Positions 58,829 through 64,000 of a stretch of DNA of 64,000 nucleotides are shown here, piece by piece. How positions within the stretch are numbered: position 1 is the first letter of the stretch; each line of letters begins with the position of its first letter. This stretch comes from Pezicula radicicola (taxonomy: Eukaryota > Ascomycota > Leotiomycetes > Helotiales > Dermateaceae): positions 649,193-713,192 of the forward strand of contig PDUO01000031.1 of the NCBI GenBank assembly GCA_003008705.1, written 5' to 3'. The notes under the pieces are model-generated. The model did no database searches. It was given only the letters and a program-made list of their open reading frames with translations, and was not told the origin of the DNA. Both the position numbers and the translations under genes were made by a program.

Positions 58829-59599
58829 ATGACCAACTCCTTCACAACGCCAACCCAACGCTGGGCAGCCGTCTCGTCCCGAAATCCCCTCTCCGCAACC
58901 TCCTTTATCTACTCGGTTCTCACAACGAGAATATACTGTCGGCCAACCTGTCCCTCTCGTCTAGCACGACGTAGTAACATTGTATTCCATGACAACGCTG
59001 CTGCGGCTGAAGCTGATGGATTTCGTGCTTGTAAGAGATGTTGTCCTGATGTTGACGGAGAGGATGGTATGGAAGCTGGGGAGGTTGGGAAGGGGAAGAG
59101 GGTTGTTGAGAGGGCGGTGGAGATTTTGAGGGGGGAGGTGAGGGATGATGATGGGGTGGAGAATGGGAGGAAGTGGAGTGTTAGAGCTTTGGCGAAGGAG
59201 GTGGGTTTGACGGAAAGCCATTTTTGTAGGGTTTTTAAGAGGGGGACTGGTATGACTGTTAAGGAGTTTAGGGCCTCTCTTGTTGAGTCTGATGGTCGGG
59301 ATTCTCAGATGGGAGAACAAGGAGTCGAACTGACGGATCCAATCCTTGTTGATGAGACGCCGCTGGATGATTTCGACTTCAATGATTATAATCTCGTTCA
59401 TAGTTTGGATTGCGTGGATGGGAGGTTTAACATTAATCTAGTCACGTGTGGCTTCAATACGGTGCATATCTCGTCACAGCCCTTTCTGGACTTGTCCAGT
59501 TACAACCTAAATAATACGATAGATGATGGGATGCAGTTTTTCGATTTCAACAGTTTTACAAGTACAGAGCATGGGAATACTAATATAAACATCATATAA
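58829..59599 (+). CDS. Ada-type methylphosphotriester sensor with AraC helix-turn-helix
   Basis: A single exon of 256 aa. Residues 10-75 match the N-terminal domain of bacterial Ada: RWAAVSSRNP, VLTTRIYCRPTCPSRLARRS, NIVFHDNAAAAEADGFRACK and RCCPD. The four zinc cysteines fall at 37, 41, 68 and 71, almost the same numbers as in Ada (38, 42, 69, 72), where the first accepts a methyl group from a DNA phosphotriester. An AraC-type helix-turn-helix follows (about 110-150: WSVRALAKEVGLTESHFCRV, then FKRGTGMTVKEFR). The last 100 residues are acidic and unlike Ada, perhaps an activation domain. Ada's O6-alkylguanine domain is absent from this protein, but is encoded by the divergent neighbour. The pair suggests a two-protein adaptive response to methylating agents. 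Confidence 0.9.
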   Translation: MTNSFTTPTQRWAAVSSRNPLSATSFIYSVLTTRIYCRPTCPSRLARRSNIVFHDNAAAAEADGFRACKRCCPDVDGEDGMEAGEVGKGKRVVERAVEILRGEVRDDDGVENGRKWSVRALAKEVGLTESHFCRVFKRGTGMTVKEFRASLVESDGRDSQMGEQGVELTDPILVDETPLDDFDFNDYNLVHSLDCVDGRFNINLVTCGFNTVHISSQPFLDLSSYNLNNTIDDGMQFFDFNSFTSTEHGNTNINII

Positions 59600-59822
59600 C
59601 ACTTGTTAGAAATATACAATTAGTTTTATTGAATTTTAACTATTAAATTTAATATTAAAGCCTTTCGTACTTACAAAGCTATTTAATTTATAATAATAAA
59701 GTAAACTAATAGTTTTTTTTTAATTATTAGTACTTAGATTATATTACTACTATTAGTACTGACATCTATTATTACTAGTACTCTTATTAGAGTATAGTTT
59801 TAAGTTTAGAGATAAAGTATAC
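59600..59822. other. AT-rich spacer
   Basis: Very AT-rich with runs of TATTA/TAATA words, between two convergent 3' ends. Confidence 0.6.
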
Positions 59823-61876
59823 TTAGAGTATTCTTAGAACTTTCTGCTTTGCTAAGCTCCACATAGATTGCCCTCTGTGATTTACCGAGAAAGTGCCTGC
59901 CATTTTATAGGTCCCATCTTTTAAATCTTCCAAGATTAACCCAACTATTCCTCCATCACGTGTGGAACCTAATCTAACATAGCAAAAACTTCTCGCATTT
60001 CTTAGGTCATCGTTACCAAAAGCTTCTGACGACAGACTGTACATATGATCTTCCTCACGGTCAAAATTTCGAAGAGTGTAGGTCTGTTTGAGCCAAGGAA
60101 CAATGACATCTAGGTCATTGATGGCGTTAGCCTGTAAGGTAAGCATCCCATATTTCTGAATGCCTAACATCAAGTTTGGGTTAAGAGGCTCGACAAAGCA
60201 GTCAAGTACTTCAGCTTCGACGATTTCGAAGTCATGCACGTTGATACTGATTCCCGATGGCGTCGAAAGCCAAGACCAACTTGGAGCTACATATGGAACT
60301 GAGGGAGGCTGACGAGGAGATCCGTACCAGGACAAATGACTGATTAGACAACTTCTCCAGTGCCCTGCTATATATTCGTCTTTCCACAATTTCTCCAGCT
60401 CGCTAGCTATGCCAACCAGTCCGAGGACGCGATCACCAGGTACTGCGAGGAAGCGTGAACTATAGTTCTCAATCACTGATCTCCAAAATCTCATTCTTTC
60501 AATTGGGGGAGGATCTGGAGCTGGAGCTACGATGTTGTCATTCGATTTTGAGTGCTCGTTGGTGGTCCTCCTAAATGGATGTCGGAAGCGTAAAGAAAGA
60601 GGGCCTCCGCCGGGAGTTGTTGGGGAAGAAACTGGAAAGAGGGTCTCTAGCTCGTTGGAAGAGCATCGCCAAAACACCTCGCCCTGACCAAATATAAGTA
60701 GTCTTGTCGATAGCAACGACTCCTGGAACGTCCAACCGCGTTTCTCTAATGGCAGTCCTAGCAGGATATTGTCATGTCCATTCCCCGCCATTGCTCCTGG
60801 ATTAATCAGGACTGTAATTCTCCCGAGAGTCTCATCTGGAAGAAGAAATGGGATTTTGAGATCCTGGAGAGGCAGTTGAGCTTCCAAAAACCCTTTATTT
60901 GCACCGTTGGAATTGGAGGCGCAGATTGTCAGTGTTGCATTGGAATACACCTTTCCCATTTGTGCTATCTCTTTTGCTTTATCTTCTGGGCTGTCCTGAA
61001 TGATACACAGTGCATCAATTCAAAGATACTGGATACCCAGATTTCGGGTAACTAGAATGGCCTCCTGAGCAGTTTTTGACAGCGTAGAAATATTCAAGCA
61101 CTTCATGCTGTCATTTAATGTTGCCATTGTAGTTGTGGATTGCGACTCAGTGCCCCAGCAATAGCTGAGGGCGACATACCTTGACTCGTCTTGAGGGGTT
61201 GAGATATGAATTTTGAGTTCTTTGTGATGGTCGTGTGGACGGCCAACATCGATAACCCGCGTAGGTAGAGTACGGAGTTGGAGGGCTGCACAGTCCTTGT
61301 GCATCGTCTGGCATAGTTCCAGCTTTCGCACGACTTGATGCATGTACTTCTCGCCTGACATAGGATACGGAAATGGCAAGCAATGCAGGCAATCCATAAC
61401 ATGATCATCTGTAGGCACAATTAAATAAATCACTCATTCCTAGATAGAAAGACAACTATACCAGGTTTGCGGATAATTAAAGACCCTCCAGAGGTTGCAT
61501 GGGACCTGTGATTTGTAATAGTGGTAAGACTAACATAGCCGATGGAGAGTATAGCGTCAGAATACTCCATCTTCGTAGTGCTGTTGGGCTTGTAGGGTGC
61601 GGCACACTTTGCCTTGAGATAAAATGGATGATTAGGCTCCCAGGAATCATGCTTAAACTCCCGCATAAGGAGTTTGCAAAACAGACATCCAAGCCATGTT
61701 GCCCCTGTATGGAGCTCTCTGAAGGTGCATTGTAAGCCTTGGTCGGAGACTAGTGCTTTCAAGTTCTCAGCTGTTGAAAAGAGAGAACGACATCTGTCAC
61801 AGAGTCCTGTATGTGTCAGATCATTTGGGGTCTGGACGATTACAAGTCTCGTACGGTCATTCAAGTTCTTCTCCAT
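59823..61876 (-). pseudogene. HET-domain (heterokaryon incompatibility) gene broken by one stop codon
   Basis: HET proteins trigger cell death when unlike fungal strains fuse. Two exons are seen, 61462-61876 and 59823-61408. The product would be about 667 aa: an N-terminal part with a CDRCRSLF motif and CLFCKLLMREF, then the HET domain: RYVALSYCWGTES, then NLGIQYL-stop-IDALCIIQDS. It continues MGKVYSNATLTICASN, LEKRGWTFQESLLSTRLLIF and a C-terminal region ending AKQKVLRIL. The stop is TGA at 61020-61022. It stands exactly where nearly all HET proteins have Trp in YLWIDALCI, so one G-to-A change from TGG explains it. Both sides are in the same frame and otherwise clean, so the loss is recent, or the base is a sequencing error. 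The start ATG is that of MEKNLNDRTR. Confidence 0.9.
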
Positions 61877-62443
61877 CGTCGAGAAGAGATCTTTGGTATT
61901 GTTCAAGGCCCTTCGAGTTCAACTAAAATTCTGCTTCAATATAAGCTCGCAAGCATTTGATATATATTTTATAAATCCGTAGATTTCAAGGAATCAAATC
62001 GAATAGGAGTTGTTGATAAGCAACAGAGCATAAAAGCAAGGTAGACTTCTAGGATCGAATTAGAATGTAGCATCTAGTTTCAGCGCTTAAGGATGATAGC
62101 AGATATCGAATCGGATTATAGAGCGCTATCTTCAACTTTCCTTTACGTAAACTTATGCGGGAATAAGGATTCGACAGGTCTGATTGCATTTTCTAGAGGT
62201 ATAAAAGAGAGCTGTTTGTTATTATTATTAAGATGCTACGGCATAGACTTCTGACATGCCTCTTTAGTAGTGTGTTGAATATAGTGAACATATGAGTATA
62301 GTCATGTGACCGCCACTATAAGAGGCCTATTCGGAGCTTTCTTTGCTCCTCACAGAACATAGGATACAACACTACATTGCCCACATATTGCCACCAAATA
62401 ACCTTGCCATTCAACATATAGCATCTCTGATATCCGATTTCCG
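61877..62443. other. Intergenic with second copy of the dispersed repeat
   Basis: Upstream of the HET locus and downstream of the N-acetyltransferase gene, both on the minus strand. The repeat lies at 62227-62332. Nothing coding is seen. Confidence 0.55.
62227..62332. repeat. Dispersed repeat, copy 2
   Basis: Second copy of the segment at 48713-48780, same strand, with a 30-35 nt insert before the CACTATA...AGGCCTAT part. Confidence 0.6.
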
Positions 62444-63505
62444 TTAGTGTCGAAGAGCAGTTGGACGGCTTAGAATAGCCTTGGTTTCATCCTTAGTCAA
62501 TGTAATTCCGTACCACTTCTTCAATATCTCGACTCTTTCCTGCTCCATTTCAATTTTCTTGTCTATAACCTTCTTCCCATACCGGTAGACTGTAAAGACA
62601 TCATTTGAAATTTCAGCTGAGCCAGAAATCTCTGGAACCACTAGCAAACCATTGTCTGCTATACCTGACAATTTTCTCATCGATTCGCCCTCAATCGGGT
62701 CGTTTGCACCTGCAATGAGCACCCTTTTGATGACGAATTTTGACGCTAGATAGCTGTCTTCGGCCTTGGCGAGCCAGACATTCATTACAGGAAGATCTTC
62801 AAGATACCATTCTGTTTCTGGAGAGAAGATATATGCCGGGCTCCATTTTGTATCTGTTGAGGAATGCTTGAATTCAAAGAGCCAAGTCATAAGCCCAGAG
62901 TTTGAAGCTTTATGAGGAATGACATTAGCTAGTGCACAGTAACGTAGTCGTATAATTGTGGTAGGAATACCACTGAAGATGATTTCTGGACCAGTGGGAT
63001 CGAGAAGAACTGGCTCGGCGATCTCTACGTATTGAGGATCGACGACGTACTTGAGACCGGAAATGGTGAGAATGAGGACCATATGACTCCATCCATGGAA
63101 GCCTACAGAGTCGGAGCCCTTGCCTGCCAACACTGAGCTTACTCGAGCTCCGGTAATATAGAGGTTGTACCCCAAACCGCTCAAAACCGACGCGAATAGA
63201 GGCACCATTTCAAGACAATGACCACCGAGTCCTCGTACGATAAGCTTATCAAATACATCTTCCGCTACCAGTGAGTTGATGGGTATATTGGAGTAATGGT
63301 ATGCGATTCCTCCCCACGGAACTTTCGATGTGTAGAGCCGGATGAGTGTCTTGAGAACATTAAGTTGGCCTGACGGGTTCAAAAGAGCACACTGCACAGC
63401 AGATAAGGTCAGAGTCCCGTCCGAGACGGTTTGGAGGAAGAGTTCTAGTTTTGAATTTGAAAGCGGAGCTAAAGGCCGATTACCGCTCCATGCGTGGTCT
63501 GCCAT
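62444..63505 (-). CDS. Arylamine N-acetyltransferase-family protein
   Basis: NAT enzymes move an acetyl (in some fungi malonyl) group from CoA to arylamines, detoxifying compounds such as anilines and plant benzoxazolinones. A single exon gives 353 aa from the ATG of MADHAWSGNRPLAP; another in-frame ATG at 63556 would add 17 residues. The catalytic triad is visible: Cys97 in VRGLGGHCLEM, His141 in FHGWSHMVL and Asp156 in YVVDPQYV. The fold around VPWGGIAYHYSNIP and LFASVLSGLGYN fits the family. Deviations: the usual RGGYCFE is RGLGGHCLE, and the DVGFG after the triad Asp is DPQYV, so this is a divergent paralog. The reading frame is intact to TALRH. It lies next to the broken HET gene. Confidence 0.87.
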   Translation of the reverse strand: MADHAWSGNRPLAPLSNSKLELFLQTVSDGTLTLSAVQCALLNPSGQLNVLKTLIRLYTSKVPWGGIAYHYSNIPINSLVAEDVFDKLIVRGLGGHCLEMVPLFASVLSGLGYNLYITGARVSSVLAGKGSDSVGFHGWSHMVLILTISGLKYVVDPQYVEIAEPVLLDPTGPEIIFSGIPTTIIRLRYCALANVIPHKASNSGLMTWLFEFKHSSTDTKWSPAYIFSPETEWYLEDLPVMNVWLAKAEDSYLASKFVIKRVLIAGANDPIEGESMRKLSGIADNGLLVVPEISGSAEISNDVFTVYRYGKKVIDKKIEMEQERVEILKKWYGITLTKDETKAILSRPTALRH

Positions 63506-63556
63506 GGTGAATGTGTAGGATATGAGATAGACAAGAGATCTTGGTCGCGCCAACAC

Positions 63557-64000
63557 TTTTACGAATTGAAATCAATAATCCCCGATATATCTCCTATGAA
63601 ATGAGTGTAAGTCTGTAGACCGATAATGAATCCAAATGGATAGTTGCTTACGGTATCATATGTTGTGAGATTTTAGCTTAGGTTCTGTCGTGTCAGTTGC
63701 CGCGGCTAACTTTCCGCTTTTAGGCCCTATCTCTTATTACTTAACCAACCCAGGGCTGGGTTGATTTAATTTTAGTGGTGGTAGAATAAGGTGGTTACAA
63801 GATATAGGGGCTGGGTTAGTTTATTTTCAGGGCTAGGTTGGTTTATAAAAATAAGTAGGAAGGAGGTTATATAAGAAGCTATAAATATCAAGAAATAATA
63901 AACTATATATAGTAATTCTAACCCTGTTCTTAGAATCATGAAATTCAAAGTTAAAGGTATATTATAATTATTTATACTTATTCTTATAGTTTTAGTATTC
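63557..64000. other. Repeat-rich right edge of the window
   Basis: Three degenerate direct copies of GGGCTGGGTTGATTTA occur at about 63753, 63808 and 63829. The first is part of a small inverted repeat (CAACCCA / TGGGTTG). The last 150 nt are AT-rich. A transposon end may lie here, but it is cut by the window. Confidence 0.45.

Noticed and set aside
1..64000. tRNA, rRNA or CRISPR features
   Set aside because: No convincing tRNA B-box with a foldable cloverleaf was noticed, no rRNA-like sequence, and no regularly spaced repeat array.

Overview
This window reads as nuclear DNA of a filamentous ascomycete (Pezizomycotina; a Leotiomycetes-like fungus is my guess, not proven). The signs are many short spliceosomal introns (about 45-165 nt, GT...AG, several with CTAAC-type branch points), three binuclear zinc cluster (Zn2Cys6) regulators, a HET-domain gene, an RTA1-family membrane protein, a VPS62-family protein, GPI-anchored and small secreted proteins, and a decayed Tc1/mariner transposon. 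I could join exons into complete reading frames for 17 genes. One more gene lacks a resolved first exon, and four loci are broken.

Layout. 0.8-7.3 kb: sugar transporter (-), Zn2Cys6 regulator (+), zinc alcohol dehydrogenase with a 63-bp internal tandem duplication (-). 8.5-9.4 kb: small F-box-like protein (+). 10.1-12.3 kb: Leu3/PrtT-like Zn2Cys6 regulator (-), followed by a 379-bp inverted-repeat element. 13.6-16.8 kb: VPS62-family protein and a small secreted protein (both +). 18.8-22 kb: RWD-RING-IBR-RING ubiquitin ligase (-) and a dolichyl-diphosphatase (+). A 3.3-kb gene-free stretch precedes NAD-dependent formate dehydrogenase (25.3-26.9 kb, +). 29-30.8 kb: RGS-domain membrane protein (+). 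31.7-32.9 kb: MDR dehydrogenase (+).

33.7-41.5 kb: a 1,694-residue ankyrin-repeat protein (-) diverges from a gene whose N-terminus resembles the N-terminal domain of fungal STAND/NLR proteins (+). 42.5-43.7 kb: xylitol dehydrogenase-like enzyme (-). 44.5-55 kb is the accessory, decayed part. It holds a remnant that resembles the DUF6594 family, an adenylate-forming enzyme pseudogene, a 130-bp MITE with TA duplications, an RTA1 protein, a third Zn2Cys6 regulator, and a 1,538-bp Tc1/mariner element with three nonsense mutations. 56.3-59.6 kb: a GPI-anchored protein, then an O6-alkylguanine-DNA alkyltransferase diverging from an Ada-type methylphosphotriester sensor/AraC protein. 59.8-63.6 kb: a HET gene broken by one stop codon, and an arylamine N-acetyltransferase.

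The genes are mostly independent; no biosynthetic cluster is evident. The most suggestive functional pairings are the divergent alkyltransferase/Ada pair, which together carry the chemistry of bacterial Ada as two proteins, and the divergent ankyrin/STAND-N-like pair. Everything here is read by eye: splice sites follow reading frame and family conservation, and no database search was run.
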